Source: Actinomycetota bacterium (lineage in GTDB: Bacteria; Actinomycetota; Thermoleophilia; Solirubrobacterales; 70-9). Taken from it: a stretch of DNA of 64,000 nt. Where the stretch lies: contig JAFDWO010000134.1 in assembly GCA_018268415.1 (NCBI GenBank), positions 1 through 64,000 on the forward strand, in the 5' to 3' direction. Under the pieces are notes generated by a model, which saw nothing but the letters and a program-made list of their open reading frames with translations, had not been told where the DNA came from and searched no databases. Below are positions 53,705-62,361 of the stretch, piece by piece. Positions within the stretch are counted from its first letter, which is position 1. Each line of letters begins with the position of its first letter. The position numbers were made by a program, and so were the translations under genes.

Positions 53705-54597
53705 CGCACGTCCAACTTTGCCGCAAGGCCGTCCCCGATCAAGCTGAGGCCGAGGCCGGTGATGATGATCGCCACCCCGGGGGCGACCGCGAGCCACCAC
53801 TGGACGTTCAGGTACGGCTGCGCCTCCGAGATCATCGTCCCCCAATCGGGCGCGGGGGGCGGCACGCCGAGGCCGAGGAAGCCGAGCGTGGTGATCGCGA
53901 TGATGATCAGCAGGGCATCGGAGGTCGCCAGGACGATCGGCTGGACGATGATGTTCGGCAGGACGTGGCGGAAGAGGATCCGCCGGGTGGGGATCCCGCC
54001 GGTCCGCGCGGCGAGGATGTACTCCTGGGTGCCTTCGCGCCGCGACGAGGTGCGCGAGAGCTGGGCGTACGACACCCAGTCGGTGAGGGTGATCGCGATC
54101 ACGATCGTGCCGATCCCGGGGCCGAGGACGAACACCAGCGCGACCAGGAGCACCAGCGCCGGGAAGGCGAAGACGATGTCGATGATCCCGACCAGCACCG
54201 AGTCGACCCAGCCGCCGCGATAGCCGGCGAGCATGCCCACGATCAGCCCGATCGCGAACGGGAAGAGCACCGACCCGCAGGCGATGAAGATGTCGATCCG
54301 CGCCCCGTACAGGAGGCGCGAGAGAACGTCCCGGCCGAGCTGGTCGGTACCCAGCAGGTGCCCTTCGACCCCCGGCGCGGTAAGGGCGTGGGGGATGTCC
54401 TGGGTGTCGGGGTTGAAGGGTGCGATGACGCTCGCCAGCGCCGCGATCAGGAGCATCGTGCCGAAGATGACGCAGCCGAGCGTGAGCGAGGCGTTCGCGC
54501 CGATCCGCTTGCGTACCGCGCCTCCGAGGCTGCGGCCGACCGCGGCGCGGCGGGCGCGCGGCAGCTCCGCCGAGGGGTTGAGCGCACCGTCGCTCAT
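53701..54597 (-). CDS. Peptide ABC transporter permease (DppC type)
   Basis: 298 aa with 6 transmembrane segments. HLLGTDQLGRDVLSRLLYGARIDIFIA is the DppC signature; the EAA-like loop is in the ALSRTSSRREGTQEYILAARTGG region. ATGA overlap with its partner permease. Confidence 0.94.
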   Translation of the reverse strand: MSDGALNPSAELPRARRAAVGRSLGGAVRKRIGANASLTLGCVIFGTMLLIAALASVIAPFNPDTQDIPHALTAPGVEGHLLGTDQLGRDVLSRLLYGARIDIFIACGSVLFPFAIGLIVGMLAGYRGGWVDSVLVGIIDIVFAFPALVLLVALVFVLGPGIGTIVIAITLTDWVSYAQLSRTSSRREGTQEYILAARTGGIPTRRILFRHVLPNIIVQPIVLATSDALLIIIAITTLGFLGLGVPPPAPDWGTMISEAQPYLNVQWWLAVAPGVAIIITGLGLSLIGDGLAAKLDVR

Positions 54598-55535
54598 CGT
54601 GCCTCCAGGCGCGGGTCGAGGAGCGCCTGCAGCAGGTCACCAAGGATGTTGGTGAAGATGACCATGAAGGCGAAGAACAGGGTCACCGCCTGGACCAGCG
54701 GGAAGTCCCTCCCGTTGATGGCGTTGATCATGAGGGAGCCGATGCCGCCGAGGCTGAACACCAGTTCGACCACGATCGTGCTGCCGATCAGGAACCCCAC
54801 GTTCACCATCAGGATCGTCACCGAAGGTGGCAGTGCGTTCCGCAGCACGTGACGCCAACGGATCCGCCGCTCGGAGAGCCCCTTCGACCGGGCGGTGACG
54901 ACAAAGTCGAGGTCGGCGGTACGTAACACCTCGGCGCGCAGGCTGCGCACCACCATCGGGATGATCCCGATCGCGATGGTAAGGCTGGGGAGGAACATCG
55001 ATTCGAGGTGTCCGGTGAACCCACTCCCGAACCCGGCCGCAGGTAACACCCTTGCTTCGATCGCGAAGTACTGGATCAGGATCAGGCCGAGCCAGAAGCC
55101 GGGGATGCCGAGGCCCGCCACCGAGATGATCGAGACCAGTCGATCGCGCAGCGCACCCGGGCGCGAGGCGGCGAGGAGCGCGAGCGGCACGGCGAAGATC
55201 GCGACCAGTACGGTCGAGTAGACGATCAGCCAGAGGGTCACCGGGAGGCGTTCGAGGATCAGCGTGCCCGCCGACTCCTGGTAACGGAGTGAGGTGCCGA
55301 GGTTGCCCGTCACCAGGCGGCCCAGGTAGTTGAGGTACTGCGCCGGGAGCGAGCTGTCGAGCCCCCATTCCTGGTGGAGCTTCGCGATCGCCGCCGGAGT
55401 CGCGTGCAGCCCCAGCGCCGTCCGCGCGGGGTCTCCCGGCACCAGGTGGATGAGCCAGAAGACGATGAAGGTGACTCCGAAGATCACCGGGATCGCCTGC
55501 AGTAGGCGCCGGATCAGAAATCCCGCGTATGCCAT
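54594..55535 (-). CDS. Peptide ABC transporter permease (DppB type)
   Basis: 313 aa, 6 transmembrane segments. Starts RRLLQAIPVIFGVTFIVFWLIHLVPGDPA, as in DppB, and has the LSERRIRWRHVLRNALPPSVTI EAA loop. First gene of the dppBCDF-like operon; an AGGACC-N7-GGTCCT site lies 56 bp upstream. Confidence 0.94.
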   Translation of the reverse strand: MAYAGFLIRRLLQAIPVIFGVTFIVFWLIHLVPGDPARTALGLHATPAAIAKLHQEWGLDSSLPAQYLNYLGRLVTGNLGTSLRYQESAGTLILERLPVTLWLIVYSTVLVAIFAVPLALLAASRPGALRDRLVSIISVAGLGIPGFWLGLILIQYFAIEARVLPAAGFGSGFTGHLESMFLPSLTIAIGIIPMVVRSLRAEVLRTADLDFVVTARSKGLSERRIRWRHVLRNALPPSVTILMVNVGFLIGSTIVVELVFSLGGIGSLMINAINGRDFPLVQAVTLFFAFMVIFTNILGDLLQALLDPRLEAR

Positions 55536-55582
55536 TCGCTTCCTCCCCGGCGTTACCCAGGCCGGGACTACGTCGTGTTCAT

Positions 55583-55609
55583 AGGTCAGAAGGACCTACT
55601 TCAGGTCCT
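55583..55609. promoter_or_regulatory. AGGACC-N7-GGTCCT operator before dppB-like gene
   Basis: AGGACC (55591-55596) and GGTCCT (55604-55609) form a perfect dyad with a 7-nt spacer. An overlapping dyad AGGTC-N5-GACCT begins at 55583. The same AGGACC-N7-GGTCCT arrangement lies at 59139-59157. Probably bound by the GntR regulator encoded at 59252-60007. Confidence 0.6.
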
Positions 55610-55615
55610 ATTAGA

Positions 55616-56998
55616 TCACATCTTCGCGTCAGTGGCGTAAAAGACCGTCTTCACCTCCGTGTAGGCGTCCGTGGCGTGCGGGCCAAGCTCGCGCCCGTAT
55701 CCCGACTGCTTGAACCCGCCGAAGGGAGTCGAGACTCGTACCGAGCTGTTCGAGTTCACCGACAGCACGCCGGTCTCGACCCCCCGGGCCAGGCGGAGCG
55801 CCCGGGCGCCGTCACCGGTCCAGATCGAACCGGAGAGCCCGTAGATCGTGTCGTTGGCGATGCGGATCGCCTCGGCCTCGTCGTCGAAGGGGATCACGCA
55901 CGCCACCGGACCGAAGATCTCCTCGGTCGCCACCCGCGACGACGGGTCGGTCGGGTAGAGCAGGGTCGGCGAGAACCAGAACCCGCTGCCGTCGGGCACC
56001 GGGACGCTCGCCGCCACCGACTCGCCGGCGAGGAAGGAGGCGACCGCCTGTCGATGGCCGGCGGAGATCAGCGGCCCCATCGTGGTGCGCTCGTCGAGCG
56101 GGTCGCCGACCCGCATCTGCAGCATCTTGTCGCGCATCAGGTCGACGAACTCCTCGACGGCGGGGCGCTCGACCAGGATCCGGCTGCGCGCACAACAGTC
56201 CTGGCCCGCGTTGCCGAAGACCGCTCCCGGTGCCGCCGCGGCGGCGGCCTCGAGGTCGGCGTCGGCGAAGATCACGTTGGCCGACTTCCCGCCGAGCTCG
56301 AGCGTCACCCGCTTGATCGAGGCGGCGGCGCCGGCGGCGATCGAGGCGCCCACCTCGGTCGAGCCGGTGAAGGCGATCTTCGCCACGTCGGGGTGCTCGA
56401 CCAGCCGCCGGCCGCAGGTCGACCCGGGTCCGACGACGACGTTCAGCACGCCCTCGGGCAGCCCCGCCTCCAGGGCCAGCTCGCCCAACCGCAGCGCGGT
56501 CAGCGGGGTCAGCTCGGCGGGCTTCAGGACGACGGTGTTGCCGGCGGCGAGGGCCGGGGCGATCTTCCAGGCGGCGATCGCCAGGGGGAAGTTCCACGGC
56601 GTGATCAGGCCGACCACCCCGAGCGGCTCGCGGAAGGTCATCGCCACCCCGCCGGCGACGGGGATCGTCTCCCCGGTGAGGCGCTCGGGCGCGGCGGCGT
56701 AATAGCGGAAGGTGGCGGCGACCATGCCGATCTCCCCGCGCGCGTCGGCGATCGGCTTGCCCGCGTTGCGGGCCTCGAGCGTCGAGAGCTCCCCGTGCGC
56801 GGCCTCGATCGCGGCCGCCAGCGCCAGCATCAGGCTCGCCCGCGCGGCCGGGTCGACGGCGCGCCAGGCGGGGTATGACGCCTTCGCCGCGGCCACCGCC
56901 GCGTCGACCTCCGCGACGCCGGCGCGCGGCACCTCGGCCAGCACCTCCTCGGTCGCCGGCTCGATCACGACCAGGCGGCCACCGTCGGAGCCCGTCAT
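55616..56998 (-). CDS. NAD(P)-dependent aldehyde dehydrogenase
   Basis: 460 aa. ITPWNFPLAIAAWKIAPALAAGN, FTGSTEVGASIA, catalytic Glu in LELGGKSANVIFADADL and catalytic Cys in GNAGQDCCARSRI. Similar to gamma-aminobutyraldehyde/betaine aldehyde-type enzymes of polyamine pathways. ATG overlaps the stop of the flavoprotein gene, so it probably oxidises the aldehyde that enzyme makes. Confidence 0.94.
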   Translation of the reverse strand: MTGSDGGRLVVIEPATEEVLAEVPRAGVAEVDAAVAAAKASYPAWRAVDPAARASLMLALAAAIEAAHGELSTLEARNAGKPIADARGEIGMVAATFRYYAAAPERLTGETIPVAGGVAMTFREPLGVVGLITPWNFPLAIAAWKIAPALAAGNTVVLKPAELTPLTALRLGELALEAGLPEGVLNVVVGPGSTCGRRLVEHPDVAKIAFTGSTEVGASIAAGAAASIKRVTLELGGKSANVIFADADLEAAAAAAPGAVFGNAGQDCCARSRILVERPAVEEFVDLMRDKMLQMRVGDPLDERTTMGPLISAGHRQAVASFLAGESVAASVPVPDGSGFWFSPTLLYPTDPSSRVATEEIFGPVACVIPFDDEAEAIRIANDTIYGLSGSIWTGDGARALRLARGVETGVLSVNSNSSVRVSTPFGGFKQSGYGRELGPHATDAYTEVKTVFYATDAKM

Positions 56999-59118
56999 AC
57001 GCCCACCTCCTTCCTCTCGTCTTGGACGTTCACCTCGGGTCCGCGCGGGATCGACTCCTCGCGCTCGTAGGGCAGCGGCACGGCGGGGTCGGGACTCTCG
57101 ATCTCCGCCGCCAGCCGGTGACCGTCGAAGACCGCGTCGGCGAGCAGGCGCGGGGCGACGCAGTCACCGACCCGGTACACCGCCTCGATCCCATGGCTGC
57201 GGAGCCGCTCGCGGTCGTCGACCAGCTCGCCGTAGAGAGTGTCCTCGGAGAGCCGCTGGGTGACGAGGACGATGCCGTCGGCCTCGATCTCCTCCGGGCC
57301 ACCGTGCTCGGACGCGGCCAGGACGCGACCCGCCGCGACCGCGGTGATCCGGCGGCGCGTGCGGACGCCCACCCCGAGCTCGGCCAGCCGCGCCCGGACG
57401 AAGCCGTCTTCCATCGTCTCCGCGGTGAACGGGGCGAGATCACCGAGCGGGGTCAGGAGCTCGACCGCGCGGCCTTCGGCGGCGAGGCGCGCGGCGAGGG
57501 CGGTGCCCATGAAGTACCCCTCGCAGTCGTACACGACGATGCGATCGCCCGGGATCGGCTTGGCCTCCACCATGATCTGCTCGGGCGTGAGGACGTGGGG
57601 CCGGCTCGCGTCACAGCCGGGGATCGGCGCGTGGGTGATGTGGTTGAGGCCGTCGCCGGCCCAGCGCGAGCCGGTCGCCATGATCACGGTCTCGGCGCCG
57701 TAGTCGAGGATGCCCGCGAGGTCAAGAGGGGTGCGGGGCGCCACCTGTACGTTCGACATCTGGGTCAGCTGGTGCAGTCGCCATTCCCAGACGCGGGCCC
57801 ATTCGCCGAGGCCGGGCAGCCGGGCCATCCAACGGAGCGCCCCGCCGACCTGCTCCGCCGCGTCAACCAGATGCACGTACTCGAAGCCCTTGCGCCCGAG
57901 GCCCATCGCGCACTCGAGCCCGGCGGGCCCGCCGCCGACGACGAGGATCGGCAGGTCGGTGCGCCGCGCCCGCACCTCACGCTCGGGATGCCAGCCGCGC
58001 CGCCACTCCTCGCCGGTGGTCGGGTTCTGCGTACATGACATGTGACCCAGGGTCGAGGTGGCAACGCAGATGTTGCACCCGATGCACTCACGGATGTCGT
58101 CGATCCGGCCCTCTTCGATCTTGCGGGGGAGGAACGGGTCGGCGATCGACGGCCGCGCGGCGCCGACCAGGCTGAGGCCACCGGTGCGGACGATGCGCGC
58201 CATCTCGTCCGGATCGGTAAGTCGCCCCACACCGACCACCGGCGTGTCGGTGACCTTCTGCACCTCCTGCGTCCAGTGCAGCTCATGGTTCTGGGGTACG
58301 AAACGCGAGGGCGCCGAATCGAACCCCCAGGAGGCGAGGGTGCCGATGTTGATGTCCCAGAGGTCGACGAGGTGGTCGGCCATGCGGACGAACTCGAGCG
58401 ACTCCTCCATGCCGACGCCGACCGGACCGTCGCGCTCGGTGCTGATCGAGTGTCGGGCCGCGATCGCGCACTCCTCGCCGACCGCCTCGCGCACCAGCTC
58501 CAGGGTCTCCAGCCAGAAGCGGGCGCGGTTCTCGAGGCTGCCCCCGTACTCGTCCTCGCGGTGGTTGTAGAAGGGCGAGAGGAACTGCACCGGCAGGTGG
58601 GTGTGGCCGCCGTACACGTAGACGATGTCGAAGCCGGCCGCGCGGGCCCGCTTCGCCGCCGCCACCCAGTCGGCCTGGATCCGCCGGATGTCGGCGAGCT
58701 CCATCGCCTTCGGCACCCGCTGCGAGCGGACGTCGCTGGCCAGCTGGCTCGGGGCGATCAACGGCCAGCGCGGCTCGCGCGAGCTCGCGTCGGCACCACC
58801 GTGACCGAGCTCGACCGCGGCGAGGGCGCCGAACTCGTGCGCTTCGTCGGCCATCACCGCGAGGCGGCGAACGTCGTCTTCGTCCCAGAGGCGCTCGGTG
58901 TGCGTGGGGATGATGTCGCCGTCCGGGCTCACCGGGCAGACGCCGGTCGACACGACCGCCCAACCACCCTCGGCCTGGACGGCCGCATAGCGCGCCCGCG
59001 CCCGCGGCTTCTCGCTTCCGAACCCCGGGCCGTGGGGCACCTGGTAGAAGCGATTGCGCAGGGTCTTGGGGCCGACGGACAGCGGCTCGAAGAGAATTGC
59101 GTGCTGCTCGAGCGGCAT
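56995..59118 (-). CDS. Trimethylamine-dehydrogenase-like flavoprotein (FMN, 4Fe-4S, ADP-binding)
   Basis: 707 aa with the full three-part layout of trimethylamine/dimethylamine dehydrogenases: TIM barrel (ILFEPLSVGPKTLRNRFYQVPH at the start), 4Fe-4S motif CIGCNICVATSTLGHMSC, and an NAD/FAD-like domain with VGGGPAGLECA. The cysteine that binds FMN covalently in TMADH (VPHC) is Gly here, and two of the three aromatic-bowl residues look replaced, while Tyr/His/Asp of the active site and WGFDSAPSRF remain. So the substrate is probably another amine or N-methyl compound (DgcA and stachydrine demethylase are family precedents). ATG at 59118 chosen by homology; GTG at 59136 would overlap the operator. 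Confidence 0.9.
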   Translation of the reverse strand: MPLEQHAILFEPLSVGPKTLRNRFYQVPHGPGFGSEKPRARARYAAVQAEGGWAVVSTGVCPVSPDGDIIPTHTERLWDEDDVRRLAVMADEAHEFGALAAVELGHGGADASSREPRWPLIAPSQLASDVRSQRVPKAMELADIRRIQADWVAAAKRARAAGFDIVYVYGGHTHLPVQFLSPFYNHREDEYGGSLENRARFWLETLELVREAVGEECAIAARHSISTERDGPVGVGMEESLEFVRMADHLVDLWDINIGTLASWGFDSAPSRFVPQNHELHWTQEVQKVTDTPVVGVGRLTDPDEMARIVRTGGLSLVGAARPSIADPFLPRKIEEGRIDDIRECIGCNICVATSTLGHMSCTQNPTTGEEWRRGWHPEREVRARRTDLPILVVGGGPAGLECAMGLGRKGFEYVHLVDAAEQVGGALRWMARLPGLGEWARVWEWRLHQLTQMSNVQVAPRTPLDLAGILDYGAETVIMATGSRWAGDGLNHITHAPIPGCDASRPHVLTPEQIMVEAKPIPGDRIVVYDCEGYFMGTALAARLAAEGRAVELLTPLGDLAPFTAETMEDGFVRARLAELGVGVRTRRRITAVAAGRVLAASEHGGPEEIEADGIVLVTQRLSEDTLYGELVDDRERLRSHGIEAVYRVGDCVAPRLLADAVFDGHRLAAEIESPDPAVPLPYEREESIPRGPEVNVQDERKEVGV

Positions 59119-59136
59119 CGTGGCGAGTTGTATCAC

Positions 59137-59159
59137 AAAGGACCCGAATACGGTCCTTT
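59137..59159. promoter_or_regulatory. AAAGGACC-N7-GGTCCTTT operator
   Basis: A perfect 8-bp inverted repeat 19 bp upstream of the flavoprotein start, in the gap to the divergent GntR gene. The core and spacing are those of the site before the dppB-like gene. A further small dyad TTTGGC...GCCAAA follows at about 59157-59174. Confidence 0.65.
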
Positions 59160-59239
59160 TGGCGAAGAAGCCAAAGCGCCGCCGCCTGGGGAGCCGCGCG
59201 GGACCCCCCGCACCCGAACTGTTCGCCCTGTGCGTCGCC

Positions 59240-59245
59240 TAGACT
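59240..59245 (+). promoter_or_regulatory. -10 box of leaderless GntR gene
   Basis: TAGACT lies 6 nt before the ATG at 59252 with no Shine-Dalgarno sequence. Confidence 0.5.
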
Positions 59246-59251
59246 GGTCGC

Positions 59252-60007
59252 ATGACTTCGGATGGGGAGACGGCTGCGGCAGGGGTCGCCGAGGACGTTC
59301 CGTTCGCTCCGATCGAGCAGCTCCGGGCGCACGAATACGTAGCCGAACAGCTCCGCCACCACATCGGCCTGGGGTTGATCCCGTTCGGCACCTCACTGCC
59401 GCCGGAGCGTGACCTCGCCCGCATGTTCGGCGTCGGCCGCAGCACCATCCAGTCGGCGTTGCGACTGCTCGAGGCGGAAAACCTGATCGAGAGCCGGCGC
59501 GGTCGCGGCGGCGGGACCTTCGTGATCGAGCCGAGTCGCGACAAGGCGACGGAAGAGCGGATGCTCCTCGACGTTCGCCTCGCGGCGGAGGAGATCGACG
59601 ACGCCCTGCGCTTCCGGCGGATCGTCGAGGAAGGCGCGGCCGCCGAGGCCGCCGCGCACGCCACCGCGGAGGACCTCGCCAACCTCCGCGCGATCAGCGA
59701 TCGCATGGCGGCGTGCACCGACGAGTTCGAGTTCCACCGCCTCGACACCGACTTCCACGTCACCCTCGCACGGGCCAGCCACAGCGACCTGCTGCGCGAA
59801 GCCGTCGAGCGCAGCCGCCTCGCCCTGAACCAGGCGCTCCTCGCCCAGCCCGGCTCCGACGCCTGGCACTCCCGCATCAACGGTGAGCACGAGCGGATCA
59901 TCAAGGCGGTCGGCGACAAGAACCCGAAACGCGCCGTCAGGGCGATGGACGTGCACCTGCAGCGAACCGAGAGCGGCATCCGCTCCCTGATCGCGACGAT
60001 GAGCTAG
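59252..60007 (+). CDS. GntR-family (FadR-type FCD) transcriptional regulator
   Basis: 251 aa. HTH: GTSLPPERDLARMFGVGRSTIQSALRLLEAE, wing RRGRGGGTFVIEP. The FCD domain keeps its metal-binding residues (DTDFHVTLARASHS, GEHERIIKAVGDKN, DVHLQRTES). Divergent from the flavoprotein/aldehyde dehydrogenase operon and likely to bind the two AGGACC-N7-GGTCCT sites. Confidence 0.92.
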   Translation: MTSDGETAAAGVAEDVPFAPIEQLRAHEYVAEQLRHHIGLGLIPFGTSLPPERDLARMFGVGRSTIQSALRLLEAENLIESRRGRGGGTFVIEPSRDKATEERMLLDVRLAAEEIDDALRFRRIVEEGAAAEAAAHATAEDLANLRAISDRMAACTDEFEFHRLDTDFHVTLARASHSDLLREAVERSRLALNQALLAQPGSDAWHSRINGEHERIIKAVGDKNPKRAVRAMDVHLQRTESGIRSLIATMS

Positions 60008-60267
60008 ATAGTCGCTCGGTGGGCGGGGCGGCCGTCCGAGGTGCGTCGCGACCCTGGCCCCCGCCCCCGTCCGAGTCACCGTCCCTTACCGGATCCTTTC
60101 GTCTGTTTCCGGGCCTGAGAGGAAGGCCTGGAAACGTGCTGCGTGTCTTTTCCACCGTATAGGGGGGCAAAAGCACGCAGGGCGTCCGTGAGCGTTGGAC
60201 AACACGGGCCGAGGCGTGGACTTCCCACCTTCTCTCCGGGCGCCGACTTGCGGGGCGTGGGGACGCC
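60008..60267. repeat. Convergent gap with inverted array and hairpin modules
   Basis: No gene. Directly after the GntR stop the sequence is, on the minus strand, the CTCGGACGG/GGGTCGCG array, then a region matching 25131-25240 in reverse (GGATCCTTTCGTC, GAGGAAGGCC, hairpin 60139-60180). A string GCGTTGGACAACACGGG (60192-60208) is also found in reverse at about 45970-45983. Confidence 0.7.
60139..60180. repeat. Imperfect hairpin related to 25131-25182
   Basis: CTGCGTG and CACGCAG, with CTTTTCC and GGCAAAAG nearer the loop, pair imperfectly; the sequence is an inverted, diverged copy of the 25131-25182 hairpin. Confidence 0.65.
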
Positions 60268-61551
60268 TCAGGTGATCAGGCGGTAGCGGTTGCGTTCCCA
60301 GTCGGTCACGGTTTCTTGCCAGGCTCGTAGCTCCCAGGCGCGGGTCTTGGCGTAGTAGTCGGCGAACTCGGGGCCGACGAGATCGCCGGTGCGGGGATCG
60401 GCGAGGAAGGCGTTGATCGCCGCCTCCAGCGAGCAGGGGAGGAGCGGACAGGCGTCGGAGTCGGAGGCGTAGGCGTCGCCGACGAACTCCGGCGGAGGGT
60501 CGATCTCACCTTCGAGGCCGGTGGTGATCGAGAGGATCGCCGACGCGAGGGCGAGGTAGGGGTTCGCGTCGGCACCGGGCCGTCGCAGCTCGACCCGTGC
60601 GTCGTCACCGTTCGGCGACACGGCGCGGACGGCGGTGGAGCGGTTGTCGACTCCCCAGGAGGCGTTCACCGGGGCGAAGAAGCCGGGCACGAGGCGCTTG
60701 TATGAGTTGATGTTCGGCGCCATGAAGAGGGACATCGCGGGCAACAGGGACACGAGGCCGCCCAGGGCGTGGCGCATCACCTTGCCGGGGCCAGGCTCCC
60801 CCGCGGCGGGCGCCATGGCGTTGCGCTCGCCGTCCCAGATGGAGACGTGGAGGTGGCCGCTCGAGCCCTCCTCCGTCGTGTCGGTTTTGGCCAGGAAGCT
60901 GGCCCGCAGGCCGTTGCGGCGGGCGACCTCGTGGATCACCTGCCGCAGGAGGACGGCGTTGTCGGCCGCGACGCGGGCGGGGGCCGGCGCGGTATTCGCC
61001 TCGATCAGCCCGGCGCCGCCCTCGGTGTGCAGCGCGGTCAGGCCGAGGTCGAGGGCGAGGCACGCCTCCTGCAGCGCCTCGGCGAAATCGGCGATCGCCT
61101 CGACCCCGCGGACGCTGTAGCCCTGCGCCTCCGTCACCGGGTCTCCCCCGCCCTCCGGCGCGAGTCGGAACTCGTACTCGAACGCGGCGACCGCCTCGAG
61201 GCCGAGGCCCTCGAGGCCGGTGAGCGCGCGCTCGAGGAGGCCACGGGTGGAGAGCTCGCAGGGCGACCCGTCGGTCCAGCGGAGGTCACCGATGCAGGTC
61301 CTCGACCCGGGGCGCCAGGGGAGCTCCCGGAGCGTCTCGACGGCCGGGCGGATCAGCAGGTCGCCCGAGCCCGACCGCACCCCGACCCCCTCGATCGTCG
61401 TGATCGCCACGTCGAGCGGATCCACCGCCAGCAGGAGGTCGGTGCAGGGAACCGACCCGCGCTCGCGGATCTTGTCGAAGCTCTGGTTGTCGTACGACTT
61501 GCCACGGAGGGCCCCGTTGACGTCGACGAAGCCGAGGAAGGTGAAGCTCAC
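60268..61551 (-). CDS. Glutamine synthetase-family ligase (gamma-glutamyl-amine ligase type)
   Basis: 427 aa, GTG start overlapping the PuuD-like stop. Beta-grasp N-terminus (FLGFVDVNGALRGKS) and catalytic domain: EYEFRLAPEG, EANTAPAPARVAADN, GHLHVSIWDGERN, NSYKRLVPG and RVELRRPGADANPYLAL. It lacks the C-terminal adenylylation-site region of GlnA-I and is shorter. Next to a PuuD-like hydrolase, so probably a PuuA-like enzyme that gamma-glutamylates an amine. A housekeeping glutamine synthetase is less likely. Confidence 0.9.
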   Translation of the reverse strand: MSFTFLGFVDVNGALRGKSYDNQSFDKIRERGSVPCTDLLLAVDPLDVAITTIEGVGVRSGSGDLLIRPAVETLRELPWRPGSRTCIGDLRWTDGSPCELSTRGLLERALTGLEGLGLEAVAAFEYEFRLAPEGGGDPVTEAQGYSVRGVEAIADFAEALQEACLALDLGLTALHTEGGAGLIEANTAPAPARVAADNAVLLRQVIHEVARRNGLRASFLAKTDTTEEGSSGHLHVSIWDGERNAMAPAAGEPGPGKVMRHALGGLVSLLPAMSLFMAPNINSYKRLVPGFFAPVNASWGVDNRSTAVRAVSPNGDDARVELRRPGADANPYLALASAILSITTGLEGEIDPPPEFVGDAYASDSDACPLLPCSLEAAINAFLADPRTGDLVGPEFADYYAKTRAWELRAWQETVTDWERNRYRLIT

Positions 61552-62315
61552 TCGGCTCCCCCTTCGACGCGGGAGCGCCGCGCCGCCTCGGCGGCGCGGA
61601 CCAGTGCGGCGATCACCTCGCTGTGCTCGTCGGCCTCGGGATGCCACTGGACGCCGAGCGCGAACGAGCCCCCGCGCGTCTCGACCGCCTCGATCACACC
61701 GTCCGCCGCGGTGGCGCTGACCGCGAGGTCGCGACCGAGCCGGTCGATCGCCTGGTGATGGTGACTGTGGACGACCTGCCGCCCACCGCCGGCGGCCCGC
61801 GCCGCGAGCGAGGAGTCGGCGACGTCGACCTCGTGCTCGGTGCCGACGAAGGTGCCGAGGTGGGGTCGGTGCAGCTGGTTCGCCTCGCTCCCCAGGTCCT
61901 GCGTGAGCGAGCCGCCGAGCGCGACGTTGAGGACCTGCATCCCGCGGCAGATCCCGAGGAGCGGGATCTCGCGCTCGAGCGCCCGGCGCATCAGCGCGAC
62001 CTCGAAGTCGTCCCGCTCGCCGTCGACCACCTCCAGCTCCGCCTCGCCCTCCTCGCCATAGCGCGCCGGATCGACGTCGACGCCACCGATCACCAGCAGC
62101 CCGTCGACGATGTCCAGCAGGAGGTCGGGGTCGGCGATGACCCGCGGGTCGGGCACCAGCGGGATGTCGAGCGCGCCGGCCCTCACCACCACCCGGTGGT
62201 AGGAGGCCGGGATCAGCGCCGCCTTGTCGTGCCAGAAGCTCCAGCGCGCGGCTTCGAACACCGCGCAGATCCCGATTCGCACGGGCAGTTCAGGTCTATC
62301 GGTGTCTGCAGGCAT
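61548..62315 (-). CDS. Gamma-glutamyl-gamma-aminobutyrate hydrolase-like (PuuD family)
   Basis: 255 aa class I glutamine-amidotransferase-like hydrolase. Nucleophile Cys in LLGICRGMQVLNVALGGSL (about residue 124), His/Glu in GVQWHPEAD. Would release glutamate from the gamma-glutamylated product. ATG at 62315 chosen for its position and homology; the longer frame overlaps the solute-binding gene region. Confidence 0.92.
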   Translation of the reverse strand: MPADTDRPELPVRIGICAVFEAARWSFWHDKAALIPASYHRVVVRAGALDIPLVPDPRVIADPDLLLDIVDGLLVIGGVDVDPARYGEEGEAELEVVDGERDDFEVALMRRALEREIPLLGICRGMQVLNVALGGSLTQDLGSEANQLHRPHLGTFVGTEHEVDVADSSLAARAAGGGRQVVHSHHHQAIDRLGRDLAVSATAADGVIEAVETRGGSFALGVQWHPEADEHSEVIAALVRAAEAARRSRVEGGAE

Positions 62316-62361
62316 CCTTGTTCCAGTCGGGGCGAGGGCGCACCCGGTCTCACTCTGACGG

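Noticed and set aside
56995-59118. True trimethylamine dehydrogenase
   Set aside because: The FMN-linking Cys and part of the amine-binding aromatic residues are absent.
60268-61551. Primary glutamine synthetase glnA
   Set aside because: Short form without adenylylation region, adjacent to a PuuD-like gene and amine-catabolic genes.
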